Origin: Dyadobacter chenwenxiniae
Lineage (GTDB): Bacteria > Bacteroidota > Bacteroidia > Cytophagales > Spirosomataceae
Assembly (NCBI RefSeq): GCF_022869785.1
Contig: NZ_CP094997.1
Span: forward strand, 6,825,001 to 6,889,000
Direction of reading: 5' to 3'
Length of the DNA stretch: 64,000 nt
In this document: piece after piece, positions 44,421 through 53,114 of the stretch
Numbering within the stretch: the first letter of the stretch is position 1
Layout of the letters: each line of letters opens with the position of its first letter
Position numbers and translations under genes: made by a program
The notes under the pieces: model-generated
The model's database searches: none
What the model was told of the DNA's origin: nothing
What the model saw: only the letters and a program-made list of their open reading frames with translations

Positions 44421-45617
44421 ATGCCCATGACAACATTAGATTCGTACGATTTTTCAGGCAAAAAAGCCTTAGTCCGCGTGGACTTTAATGTTCCGCTTAA
44501 TGACAAATTTGAGATCACGGACGACACCCGGATCAAAGCAACAATCCCTACTATCAGTAAAATTCTTAATGATGGAGGATCTGTCATTCTGATGTCACAC
44601 CTGGGACGCCCTAAGGACGGACCAACTGAAAAATATTCTCTTAAACACCTTGTTAACCCTTTGTCGCTCATTCTCGGCCGGACTGTAAAGTTTGCTGACG
44701 ATAGCATCGGGCAAAGCGCCACGGAACTTGCGGGCTCTTTGAATGCGGGTGAAGTTTTGCTGTTGGAAAATCTTCGTTTTTATAAAGAAGAAGAAAAAGG
44801 AGATGAAGGTTTTGCAGAAAAGCTTTCGAAGCTGGGAGATGTGTGGGTAATGGACGCTTTTGGAACTGCGCACCGCGCACACGCTTCAACAGCTGTGATC
44901 GGCAAGTTTTTCAAAGACAAAGTTTGTGGTTATGTCATGCAGGCTGAACTTGATAATGCAGAAAGACTTTTGGAGCATTCCGAAAGACCTTTCACAGCGA
45001 TCATGGGCGGTGCCAAAATTTCAGACAAAATATTGATCATCGAGCGACTGATTGATACGGTGGATAACCTGATCATCGGCGGCGGGATGTCTTATACATT
45101 TTCAAAAGCACAGGGCGGAAGCATTGGGCAGTCTTTATTAGAGGCTGATAAGCAAGATCTTACGCTTGAATTGGTTAAAAAAGCAAAAGAAAAAGGTGTT
45201 AACCTGATCCTTCCGGTTGACACTGTGATTGCCGATAAATTCAGCAATGATGCAGAACGTAAGATTGTTCCAGCAGGCCAGATTCCGGATGATTGGCAGG
45301 GGCTGGACATTGGTCCGGAAACCATCAAGATCTTCTCTGAAATCATCAAAAATTCTAAAACAGTTCTTTGGAATGGCCCGATGGGTGTTTTTGAATTCCC
45401 GAATTTTGCACAGGGAACGAATGCGATCGCTGAATCAGTGGTTGCCGTTACAGAAGAAAACGATGCATTCTCACTGATCGGTGGTGGTGACTCGGCTTCT
45501 GCGATCAACAATGCAGGTTATGGCGACCGTGTAAGTTATGTGTCCACGGGCGGTGGTGCATTGCTCGAATATATGGAAGGCAAAGTGCTTCCAGGCGTTG
45601 CTGCACTTGAAGCCTAG
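44421..45617 (+). CDS. pgk: Phosphoglycerate kinase
   Basis: 398 residues, cytoplasmic glycolytic enzyme converting 1,3-bisphosphoglycerate plus ADP to 3-phosphoglycerate plus ATP. Landmarks: RVDFNVPLND at the start, SHLGRPK, a substrate-binding LLENLRFYKEEEKGD, DAFGTAHRAHAS, the hinge GGAKISDK, NGPMGVFEFP and the nucleotide-binding GGGDSASA near the end. The alternative Met two codons downstream (44427) fits equally well. Monocistronic: own promoter box and a bidirectional terminator 39 bp after the stop. Confidence 0.98.
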   Translation: MPMTTLDSYDFSGKKALVRVDFNVPLNDKFEITDDTRIKATIPTISKILNDGGSVILMSHLGRPKDGPTEKYSLKHLVNPLSLILGRTVKFADDSIGQSATELAGSLNAGEVLLLENLRFYKEEEKGDEGFAEKLSKLGDVWVMDAFGTAHRAHASTAVIGKFFKDKVCGYVMQAELDNAERLLEHSERPFTAIMGGAKISDKILIIERLIDTVDNLIIGGGMSYTFSKAQGGSIGQSLLEADKQDLTLELVKKAKEKGVNLILPVDTVIADKFSNDAERKIVPAGQIPDDWQGLDIGPETIKIFSEIIKNSKTVLWNGPMGVFEFPNFAQGTNAIAESVVAVTEENDAFSLIGGGDSASAINNAGYGDRVSYVSTGGGALLEYMEGKVLPGVAALEA

Positions 45618-45655
45618 GCTTCGGGTTAATAAATAAAGTTTGGTTAAAAAATAAG

Positions 45656-45687
45656 AAAACCATCTCGCACAGCGCGGGATGGTTTTT
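45656..45687. terminator. Bidirectional terminator between pgk and an outer-membrane gene
   Basis: 13-bp stem (45656-45668 with 45674-45686, one G-T pair, loop 5), preceded by A and followed by T runs, between two convergent genes. Confidence 0.85.
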
Positions 45688-45745
45688 CTGCATAACAAAC
45701 CTAACTAATTTATGAACACGGGTCAGAGTTGACCGGAATTCCTGA

Positions 45746-48199
45746 TTATCCTCCGCTGTTTGCACGTTTCTGAAGATCATCAGAACCCGTGTTGCGCTGG
45801 CGAGCGCCTTTTACATTTTGATTACCAAAATTGTAAGTAAATGTGAGTCTGAACTGGCGACTTGGCCATTCCGACTTCACTTTGAAATCGATGTCTTTGT
45901 AAATCGCAGTTCCGTTGAACCGGTTGGTCCAGAAAATGTCGTTTACATTGAGACGAATTGTTCCTTTTTTATTCCAAATGTTCTTTTGCAAACCAGCATT
46001 CAACATGCCCATCGGCTTCGCTGCATACAATCCGTAAAACGCCCGGCTATTGTACCATCCCGAAAGCTCAGCCGACCATCCTTTTCCAATTGTGAATTGA
46101 TTGCTCGCATACATGTTCCAGGAAGCCTGCTTGATTTCCAGTTGCTGATCCAGGTAAATCGAGTTGTATGCGTTGTAAACCCCGGTAAAGTTGGCCTGCA
46201 AAGTCCACCATTTGGTGAAAGTGACCGGGAACGAAACAGTTAAGCTCACATTATCCTGATTATCCAGGTTATCCGAGGTTACGAACGTTTTGTTCTCAGA
46301 AGCAATCTGTTGCGGAAGCTCGTCCGCGATCATATCCTTGATGCGGCTGTAAGCAAGGGTTGTATTGATTTTGCTTTTATAAACGTGGACTAACTGGAAT
46401 GAATTGGTGTATTGCGGTTTCAGATTCGGATTACCGCGTTGGAAAGTGTAAGGGTCAAGATAAAATTCAAATGGGTTAAGCGATTGGTAATTAGGACGAT
46501 CAATACGGCGGCTGTAAGAAAGGTTCAGCACATTGTTCGTATCAAGGTTTTGCGACAAGAAAACGCTAGGGAACAGATTGACATAATTACGATCACGTTT
46601 CTGATTCAATGTCACCGAGTTTCCGATTGAATGCGTGTGCTCACCGCGTAAGCCAAGCTGATATTTCAGGTTTTTCGTAATGCTTCCGTTGTAATTTACA
46701 TAGGCTGCATTCACGTTTTCAGTGTATTTGAAGCGGTTAGAACGCGTAGGATCGAGCACCCAGTCATCTGTTTTTGTTTCAAAAACCATGTCGTTATCCG
46801 AAGCAACGAAGCTGGTTTTCAAGCCAGTTTCAAACTTTCCTTTGCCCAATGGCTGCGCATAATCGAGTTTGGCAACGCCAATGTTAATGTCGGAAGGCAT
46901 GTTGTTTCTAACCGTTTCGCGATTGTTTTCCTCCTGACCTTGTGGATTGAAATAACGCGTATCCAGGTTGCTTTTTTTGCTGCCGCTGTAATTCACATAA
47001 TCCACATCGAATGTCAGTTCTTTGCCTTTATCATTGAACTGATGTTTCAAATTCGCATTTGCGCTCACATTGTTCATCTTTCCACCATTGAACACGTCCG
47101 TTCTGAATGTGCGTTGCAGGCTTAGATCTTCGTTCAGGATTCTGGTATTTGTTTGTCCAAACGGGTTGCTCCAGTTGTTATAAAACCCTGAAACGAGCAC
47201 GCCAACCGTTGTTTTATCCGTAACAAAATAGTCGACACCCGCACGGACATTGTAATATTGAGATTTGTTGATCCGCTCGGTTTTCTGGTCGAAAATGGTC
47301 ACTTTATCTTCGAACGGGATCTTTCTGTAAATGTCATTGTTGTTAAATCCTTTATTGAAAAAAGCGCCTCCGCTGATGAACGAGCTCAATTTCCCGGCGC
47401 GGTGATTTACGGTTGCGGTTGCACTGGAACGTCCGTAGCGTGCATAAGCGGCACCGAGATTAATGTTTCCGTTCGTGCCATAATTCTTGTTGCGTTTCAT
47501 CTTAATGTTGATGATCCCGGAGTTTCCTGCCGCGTCGTATTTGGCGGAAGGATTGGTGATCAGCTCGATTTTTTCGATGTTGTCGCTGGGCGTATTGCGG
47601 AGAAGCGTGATGAGCTCTTGTTGGGATAAAAAAGTCTGTTTTCCATCAATCTGAACGATTACGCCTTCTTTTCCACGTAATTTAAGTTGCTCGTTTTGTT
47701 GGTCGACTGTTACGCCCGGAGCGCGTTCCAGGACTTCGAGTGCTGTGGCGCCAGCGGAAACAATGCTGTTTTCCACATTCACAACCGTGCGGTCTATTTG
47801 TTGCTCAATGAAAGGTTTTTTTGCAACAACCGTCACTTCGTTCAAGGCTTGCGTGTCGGTTTTTAGAGAAATCGTGGGAAGTGCAACATCGTTGTCATTC
47901 ACTGCAAATGGTGCACTGTAACTCTTTTGGTAACCGACCATTGAAACCAGCGTAAGAAATTTGCCGACTGGGATTTGATCGAATACAAATTTACCACCAT
48001 CATCGGCAGCAAGTCCTTTTACCAGAGTGGAATCGCTTGCCTTCAATAACAAAACATTGACAAACGGGAATGGCTGAGACTTTTCGTCGAGGATCGCTCC
48101 GAAGACTTTTCCTTTGCCAGTGGGGCTGGAAGCGGTTTGTGCCTGCACAAAAGTTCCAGCCAGTAGCAATGCTACAGTTAGGTTAATTAAAAATTTCAT
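45746..48199 (-). CDS. TonB-dependent receptor-like outer-membrane beta-barrel protein
   Basis: 817 residues. Signal peptide (1-20, ending FVQAQ), carboxypeptidase-like regulatory domain (about 30-110, GKVFGAILDEKSQPFPFVNVLLLK), a plug (about 130-225, with APGVTVDQQNEQLKLRGKEG and NPSAKYDAAGNSGIINIKMK) and a barrel of the outer membrane protein beta-barrel family type, ending FTYNFGNQNVKG plus a charged tail. No SusD gene is next to it, so it is a stand-alone receptor, for example for metal complexes, peptides or a siderophore. It is read toward pgk and ends at the shared terminator. The extension after the last strand is unusual for a barrel protein but common in this subfamily. Confidence 0.88.
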   Translation of the reverse strand: MKFLINLTVALLLAGTFVQAQTASSPTGKGKVFGAILDEKSQPFPFVNVLLLKASDSTLVKGLAADDGGKFVFDQIPVGKFLTLVSMVGYQKSYSAPFAVNDNDVALPTISLKTDTQALNEVTVVAKKPFIEQQIDRTVVNVENSIVSAGATALEVLERAPGVTVDQQNEQLKLRGKEGVIVQIDGKQTFLSQQELITLLRNTPSDNIEKIELITNPSAKYDAAGNSGIINIKMKRNKNYGTNGNINLGAAYARYGRSSATATVNHRAGKLSSFISGGAFFNKGFNNNDIYRKIPFEDKVTIFDQKTERINKSQYYNVRAGVDYFVTDKTTVGVLVSGFYNNWSNPFGQTNTRILNEDLSLQRTFRTDVFNGGKMNNVSANANLKHQFNDKGKELTFDVDYVNYSGSKKSNLDTRYFNPQGQEENNRETVRNNMPSDINIGVAKLDYAQPLGKGKFETGLKTSFVASDNDMVFETKTDDWVLDPTRSNRFKYTENVNAAYVNYNGSITKNLKYQLGLRGEHTHSIGNSVTLNQKRDRNYVNLFPSVFLSQNLDTNNVLNLSYSRRIDRPNYQSLNPFEFYLDPYTFQRGNPNLKPQYTNSFQLVHVYKSKINTTLAYSRIKDMIADELPQQIASENKTFVTSDNLDNQDNVSLTVSFPVTFTKWWTLQANFTGVYNAYNSIYLDQQLEIKQASWNMYASNQFTIGKGWSAELSGWYNSRAFYGLYAAKPMGMLNAGLQKNIWNKKGTIRLNVNDIFWTNRFNGTAIYKDIDFKVKSEWPSRQFRLTFTYNFGNQNVKGARQRNTGSDDLQKRANSGG

Positions 48200-48433
48200 G
48201 GCTAATAGATTATGTTCAATGTCCGGCTTAGGTGTATTAACTTCCTTTCCGGTACATTGTAAAAGTAAGTACTTTGTATAACATAGAACCTTAGATTACA
48301 TAAGTGGTTTTTATGTTATATAAGCGGATGTGTGTGCCTGACTTGCGATTGATAGATACAAAGGGAAGAAAGAAAGTTGCATCAGGCGAGAAAAAAAGTT
48401 TAAGTGGCAAAATGCCGTTGCGAATGACAAGTG

Positions 48434-48468
48434 GCACAAAAAAAGCCGCTTCGTGAGAAGCGGCTTTT
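48434..48468 (-). terminator. Intrinsic terminator of cspA
   Basis: Perfect 12-bp stem (48441-48452 with 48457-48468, GTGA loop) with a T7 run on the reverse strand, 22 bp after the cspA stop. The rest of 48200-48433 contains no open frame or other signal that I can see. Confidence 0.9.
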
Positions 48469-48489
48469 GCATTTTATATTAAGTTCCTA

Positions 48490-48681
48490 TCAGGCAAGCT
48501 TAACATTGATCGCGTTAAGCCCTTTACGTCCTTCCTGAAGATCAAAAGTAACGTCGTCATTTTCGCGAACTTCGTCAACAAGACCGGAGATGTGTACAAA
48601 ATAATCCTGTCCTGTTTCTGTGTCTTTAATAAACCCGTAACCTTTTGAGTCATTAAAGAATTTTACTGTTCCTTGATTCAT
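48490..48681 (-). CDS. cspA: Cold-shock domain protein
   Basis: 63-residue single-stranded nucleic acid binding protein of the CspA family, an RNA chaperone. RNP1 motif KGYGFI and RNP2 motif YFVHIS are both present in the five-strand OB fold; it ends with RKGLNAINVKLA. The frame extends to 48738 but the Met at 48681 gives the standard N-terminus (MNQGTVKFFND) and follows the promoter; the extension would start upstream of the probable transcription start. Monocistronic between its promoter and a strong terminator. The leader is only about 20 bp, unlike the long E. coli cspA leader. Confidence 0.96.
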   Translation of the reverse strand: MNQGTVKFFNDSKGYGFIKDTETGQDYFVHISGLVDEVRENDDVTFDLQEGRKGLNAINVKLA

Positions 48682-48707
48682 ATTAATTATATATTGAAAA
48701 TTTACGT

Positions 48708-48739
48708 CAAAGGTAAGGATAAGGCAGCGTTTGTACAAA
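48708..48739 (-). promoter_or_regulatory. Promoter of cspA
   Basis: Reverse strand TACCTTTG (48715-48708) matches TAnnTTTG, with TTTG (48739-48736) 20 bp upstream as the -33 box. Predicted start of transcription near 48701. Confidence 0.65.
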
Positions 48740-48812
48740 CAAACATTGAAAAAATTAAAATCCGGACAGTCGTAGGGTTTTCAGTCGCTTGCGGAATGAT
48801 TGAATCCGGTTT

Positions 48813-48841
48813 TTTGATTTGGGTCAATTCCCCTACATTTG
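48813..48841 (+). promoter_or_regulatory. Promoter of guaA
   Basis: TTTG (48813-48816), 17 bp spacer, TACATTTG (48834-48841), 19 bp before the guaA ATG. This puts transcription start near 48848 and excludes the longer frame beginning at 48819. Confidence 0.65.
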
Positions 48842-48860
48842 CGTTTTAGATAGCATTTAT

Positions 48861-50390
48861 ATGACTGAACAAATTCTGATTTTAGATTTTGGTTCGCAAT
48901 ACACGCAATTAATAGCACGTCGCGTTCGTGAGCTTAATGTTTATTGTGAAATCCATCCTTACAGTAATTTCCCCGATCTCACTCCCAATATCAAAGGTGT
49001 AATTCTCTCCGGAAGTCCCTGTTCTGTCCGGGACGCAGATGCACCGCGTATAGATTTGGATCAGTTTCGTAAAATAGTGCCCGTGTTAGGCGTTTGCTAT
49101 GGTGCGCAGCTGATGGCTCAGGAACTGGGCGGCGACGTAAAACCTTCACAGCATCGCGAATATGGCCGCGCTCGTCTGGTTATCGATGACACGGATTCTT
49201 CTTTGCTTGCAGGTTTGTCGGAATCTTCACAGGTTTGGATGTCACACGGCGACACCATCGTTCGTGCTCCGAACGACTTCCACGTCATTGCTTCTACTGA
49301 ATCAGTGAAAGTGGCTGCATTTAAAATTGAAAATGAACTTACATACGGCATTCAATTCCACCCGGAGGTTACGCATACAACCGAGGGTAAAAAACTGATG
49401 TATAATTTTGTAGCCAAAATTTGTGGTTGTAAGCAGGATTGGACGGCCGAATCTTTTGTTGAACAGACTGTCAGCAATCTTCGCAAGAAACTGGGAGATG
49501 ATAAGGTTGTCATGGCGCTTTCGGGCGGTGTGGATTCCACGGTTGCGGCAACGCTGGTTCACCAGGCAATTGGCTCGAACTTGTATTGCATATTTGTTGA
49601 TAATGGTCTTTTGCGTAAGGATGAATTTGCAGAAGTGCTTCATTCATACCAGGATATGGGTCTGAATATCAAAGGTGTTGATTCCAAATCACATTTTTAC
49701 CAATCTCTGAACGGATTGTCAGAACCGGAAGCGAAACGTAAAGCGATTGGAAGATCCTTTATTGACATTTTCGATCAGGAAGCACATTTGATTGAAGAGG
49801 TGAAATGGCTGGGTCAGGGAACGATTTATCCGGACGTGATTGAGTCAGTTTCTATCAACGGGCCTTCTGCAACGATCAAATCGCACCATAATGTGGGTGG
49901 TTTGCCTGATTTTATGAAGCTCAAAATCGTTGAGCCGCTCAATACACTGTTTAAGGACGAAGTAAGGGCGGTGGGCCGGACGCTTGGCATTGACGAAAAA
50001 ATACTGGGACGTCATCCTTTCCCGGGTCCCGGACTTGCTATCCGTATTTTGGGAGAAATCACGCCTGAGAAAGTGGCAATTTTACAAGAAGTGGATTCGA
50101 TATTCATCGGAGGACTTCGGAAATGGAATCTATATAAAGATGTTTGGCAAGCAGGAGCAATGCTTTTGCCTGTGCAGAGTGTGGGTGTAATGGGCGATGA
50201 GCGGACGTATGAAAGCGTAGTCGCACTTCGCGCCGTAACTTCTGTGGACGGAATGACGGCCGACTGGGCACATTTACCCTATGACTTCCTGGCAGAGGTT
50301 TCCAATGATATCATTAACCGCGTCAAAGGTGTGAACCGCGTTGTTTACGACATTTCGTCGAAACCGCCGGCAACCATTGAATGGGAATAG
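48861..50390 (+). CDS. guaA: GMP synthase (glutamine-hydrolysing)
   Basis: 509 residues; converts XMP, ATP and glutamine to GMP. Class I glutamine amidotransferase domain (1-190) with nucleophile Cys in LGVCYGAQL and the His-Glu of FHPEVTHT; ATP pyrophosphatase domain with P-loop MALSGGVDSTVAA; dimerisation domain ending DISSKPPATIEWE, the invariant C-terminus. The ATG at 48861 was preferred to a start at 48819, which lies in the promoter. Monocistronic with a terminator right after the stop. Confidence 0.98.
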   Translation: MTEQILILDFGSQYTQLIARRVRELNVYCEIHPYSNFPDLTPNIKGVILSGSPCSVRDADAPRIDLDQFRKIVPVLGVCYGAQLMAQELGGDVKPSQHREYGRARLVIDDTDSSLLAGLSESSQVWMSHGDTIVRAPNDFHVIASTESVKVAAFKIENELTYGIQFHPEVTHTTEGKKLMYNFVAKICGCKQDWTAESFVEQTVSNLRKKLGDDKVVMALSGGVDSTVAATLVHQAIGSNLYCIFVDNGLLRKDEFAEVLHSYQDMGLNIKGVDSKSHFYQSLNGLSEPEAKRKAIGRSFIDIFDQEAHLIEEVKWLGQGTIYPDVIESVSINGPSATIKSHHNVGGLPDFMKLKIVEPLNTLFKDEVRAVGRTLGIDEKILGRHPFPGPGLAIRILGEITPEKVAILQEVDSIFIGGLRKWNLYKDVWQAGAMLLPVQSVGVMGDERTYESVVALRAVTSVDGMTADWAHLPYDFLAEVSNDIINRVKGVNRVVYDISSKPPATIEWE

Positions 50391-50400
50391 CAGAAAACGA

Positions 50401-50435
50401 AAAAAAGCGGACAATGCAAATTGTCCGCTTTTTTA
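50401..50435 (+). terminator. Intrinsic terminator of guaA
   Basis: GCGGACAAT/ATTGTCCGC stem (50407-50415 with 50420-50428, loop GCAA) extended by A6/T6, 10 bp after the guaA stop. It also works on the other strand for the DUF1328 gene at 50453. Confidence 0.92.
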
Positions 50436-50452
50436 ATATCGCTCCGTTAGCG

Positions 50453-50617
50453 TCAGGATCGCCCGACTCCACGGCTGATTAAGCTTAACACGAATAATAC
50501 CAGGAATACGAAGAATAGAATTTTAGCAATTCCAGCTGCTCCGGCAGCGATTCCGCCAAAACCAAGCACTCCGGCTATAATAGCCACTATCAGAAATATT
50601 ACGGTCCATCTTAACAT
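50453..50617 (-). CDS. DUF1328-family small membrane protein (YtjA-like)
   Basis: 54 residues: MLRWTVIFLIVAIIAGVLGF, then GGIAAGAAGIAKILFFVFLV and a short end. Two membrane helices joined by a Gly/Ala-rich turn, the hallmark of DUF1328. The family is widespread in Proteobacteria and Bacteroidota and has no established function; it is often reported as stress-linked. The start ATG at 50617 and stop at 50453 give the expected family length. It converges with guaA and shares the terminator at 50401-50435. It is easily missed because of its size. Confidence 0.92.
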   Translation of the reverse strand: MLRWTVIFLIVAIIAGVLGFGGIAAGAAGIAKILFFVFLVLFVLSLISRGVGRS

Positions 50618-50887
50618 AATTGACAAATGGTTTAAGTTTCTTAATGAAATATGAAAACTATTTTACCAATTATGTGCCAAAAGCCGATGCGCCTTAAAAC
50701 CTCGGTTTTTATAAGAATTTAAATCAAAAAAGAAGAATTATCACTGATTTTCTGGGGAGAATCATGCCCATTTTTCGACTTTTTCCTATGTAATATCCGA
50801 ATATTACGCCTTCCCGCACGTTTTCAATCCTGACATAACCAAACGAAAATACTTATCTTGCAAATTAACAAACCTAAAATAGTACGA

Positions 50888-52747
50888 ATGAAGTTGAATT
50901 TTGTCGTGTTGTTAATTACTGCTTTCAGTTTGCAGGTTTCAGCACAAAGTGATCGTTGGCAGCAGCGCGTGAAGTATCAGATGGAGGTTGATTTCGACGC
51001 CACGAAGCATCAATACAAAGGAAAACAAAAGCTGACATACAGTAATAATTCCCCGGACACGCTCCACAAAGTGTTTTATCATTTATATCTCAACGCATTT
51101 CAGCCAGGCAGCCAAATGGACGTTCGCTCCAGAACGATCAGCGACCCGGACCCGCGCGTAAAGGACCGCATTTCAAAATTAGCCCCCTCAGAAATAGGCT
51201 ATGAAAAAGTGCTCTCTTTAAAGCATAATGGCAAGGCAGTTAAATACGAAGTGGTAGGGACGATTCTGGAAGTAACATTAACGGAAAAGATCCTTCCCAA
51301 AACACAGCATACATTTGAAATGGAATTTGAAGCCCAAGTCCCCATCCAGATCCGTCGTACCGGCCGCGACAACTCCGAGGGGATCGACTACTCGATGGCG
51401 CAATGGTATCCAAAAATGAGCGAATACGATTATGAAGGATGGCATGCTATCCCGTATATAGGAAGAGAATTTTACGGAGTTTGGGGCGATTTTGATGTGA
51501 AGCTGACGATTGATGCTTCCTATGTAGTTGCCGCAACCGGCTATCTGCAAAACCCGGACAAAATTGGTCATGGTTATTCTCAAACACAAGTGAAGCACAA
51601 GCCCGGTGATAAACTGACCTGGCATTTCATCGCACCCGAAGTCCATGATTTTATGTGGGCCGCTGACCGCGATTACAAGCACGATGTGGTAAAAGTGGAT
51701 GACAATCTGGATATGCATTTCTTTTATCAGACAGATACATTAGCCAATGTCTGGAAGGAAATGGAGCCCCTTGCCGTGCGTTGTTTCAAAATCATGAACG
51801 AAAAATTCGGGCGCTATCCTTATAAGCAATATTCAGTAATCCAGGGCGGTGATGGCGGGATGGAATACGCGATGGCAACATTAATAACGGGCCGCCAGAA
51901 CCTGGGCGGATTAGTCAGTGTAACTGTTCATGAATCCATTCACAGCTGGTTCCAGCAAATTTTGGGAACAAATGAATCTAAATATGCCTGGATGGATGAA
52001 GGGTTTACAACCTACGCACAGAACATTGTCATGGCTGAATTATTCCCATCACGGCTCGATGCGCAGCGGGGAAGCACGGTCAGTTACCGTAATCTCGCAA
52101 AATCAGGTCTGGAAGAACCATTGACAACCCATGCAGATCATTATAATTCCAACCGTGCTTACAGCATTGCCAGTTATTCCAAAGGCGCAGTTTTCCTGAA
52201 CCAGCTTGGTTACATTATCGGCAAGCAAAAGCTGGACAGCGGCATGAAACGCTATTTTAATGAATGGAAGTTTAAACACCCAAACCCTAATGACCTGAAA
52301 CGGATCATGGAAAAGGAATCGGGGCTGGAATTGGATTGGTATTTCGAAGACTTTGTGGGAACCACCAAAACCATTGATTATGGAATCAAAGAGGTCGTGG
52401 CGAATGCAGCAAAAACAACTGTTGTTTTAGAAAAGATAGGACAAATGCCGATGCCTCTCGATGTGGTGGTGAGCTATAAGGACGGAAGTCAGGAGAACTT
52501 CAACATTCCTCTCGAACTCATGCGCGGCGAAAAAACCGAAGCGCTTTATTCCAAAACAACATATTTAAGCGACTGGGGCTGGACTTATCCTGAATATTCA
52601 TTCTCTATCGACAGAAATCCGGCCGACATTGAAAGAATAGTTATCGACCCAAGCCAGAGAATGGCGGACATTAATCCGGATAATAATACATACCCGTCTA
52701 TATCCAGAGAGCTGCCGCGGTTTAAGGCAGAGAAAATTGTAAAGTAA
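50888..52747 (+). CDS. M1-family (gluzincin) metallopeptidase
   Basis: 619 residues with a signal peptide (1-20, ending QVSAQ), so exported. Aminopeptidase N-like fold: N-terminal beta domain (20-240), catalytic domain with GGMEYAM (323-329, a variant of GAMEN) and zinc site H348ESIH352 with E371 in WMDEGFTTYAQN. The residue pattern HESIH differs from the usual HELAH, as in many Bacteroidota exported members. A C-terminal domain follows (about 470-619). It removes N-terminal amino acids from peptides in the periplasm. The frame extends to TTG 50858, but the ATG at 50888 begins a good signal peptide. Confidence 0.93.
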   Translation: MKLNFVVLLITAFSLQVSAQSDRWQQRVKYQMEVDFDATKHQYKGKQKLTYSNNSPDTLHKVFYHLYLNAFQPGSQMDVRSRTISDPDPRVKDRISKLAPSEIGYEKVLSLKHNGKAVKYEVVGTILEVTLTEKILPKTQHTFEMEFEAQVPIQIRRTGRDNSEGIDYSMAQWYPKMSEYDYEGWHAIPYIGREFYGVWGDFDVKLTIDASYVVAATGYLQNPDKIGHGYSQTQVKHKPGDKLTWHFIAPEVHDFMWAADRDYKHDVVKVDDNLDMHFFYQTDTLANVWKEMEPLAVRCFKIMNEKFGRYPYKQYSVIQGGDGGMEYAMATLITGRQNLGGLVSVTVHESIHSWFQQILGTNESKYAWMDEGFTTYAQNIVMAELFPSRLDAQRGSTVSYRNLAKSGLEEPLTTHADHYNSNRAYSIASYSKGAVFLNQLGYIIGKQKLDSGMKRYFNEWKFKHPNPNDLKRIMEKESGLELDWYFEDFVGTTKTIDYGIKEVVANAAKTTVVLEKIGQMPMPLDVVVSYKDGSQENFNIPLELMRGEKTEALYSKTTYLSDWGWTYPEYSFSIDRNPADIERIVIDPSQRMADINPDNNTYPSISRELPRFKAEKIVK

Positions 52748-52764
52748 TAAATGTACATTATTGA

Positions 52765-52800
52765 AAAGTGGCTTTCTCAATCGGGGAAGTCACTTTTTTT
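52765..52800 (+). terminator. Intrinsic terminator of the M1 peptidase gene
   Basis: 14-bp stem with some G-T pairs (52765-52778 with 52783-52796, loop AATC) followed by T7, 18 bp after the stop. Confidence 0.85.
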
Positions 52801-52945
52801 GTTTCTAAAATCTCAACTCTTTTGACATTTTGCCGTAAAATCATTGAGACGGCACGGCAGCACATCGCATAGCAGCTTTCAACTTTCCTAAACATAGTTT
52901 GCGGATAGAAAATGTTAATTTTTTAACTAAAACGATCACATCGCT

Positions 52946-53113
52946 ATGCAAAAAAAATACGCACAGAAAATGATTCCGCTTCTGGCCTGCTTTGGCTGCC
53001 TCGCGTTCATTACTTTAAAAACCAATCCTTATGACAATCGTGAGAGAACAATTGTTGGGGTGATCAAAGCGGGGTGCTTCGTAGGAGCATCCCGCTTTTT
53101 GTTTAGCAGCTAA
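52946..53113 (+). CDS. Possible small ORF of 55 residues, or an sRNA
   Basis: The only open frame in the gap 52748-53114. It reads MQKKYAQKMIPLLACFGCLA then a less ordered tail; the start has a hydrophobic stretch with two Cys. A strong terminator hairpin (53066-53100) lies inside the last 16 codons, which is unusual for a real gene: the transcript would end before the stop codon. It may instead be a small RNA that ends at that hairpin. I recognise no family. No clear -7 box; a TAGTTTG sequence about 50 bp upstream is one base short. Confidence 0.3.
   Translation: MQKKYAQKMIPLLACFGCLAFITLKTNPYDNRERTIVGVIKAGCFVGASRFLFSS
53066..53100 (+). terminator. Strong intrinsic terminator, inside the small ORF
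   Basis: 13-bp stem (53066-53078 with 53086-53098, one G-T pair, 7-base loop) followed by T5 and GTTT. It points rightward and is not next to the stop of any known rightward gene, so it must end a short transcript started after 52800. Confidence 0.8.
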
Positions 53114-53114
53114 T

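Noticed and set aside
48819..48860. GuaA start at 48819
   Set aside because: The extension lies over a good promoter, and the Met at 48861 is the standard GuaA N-terminus.
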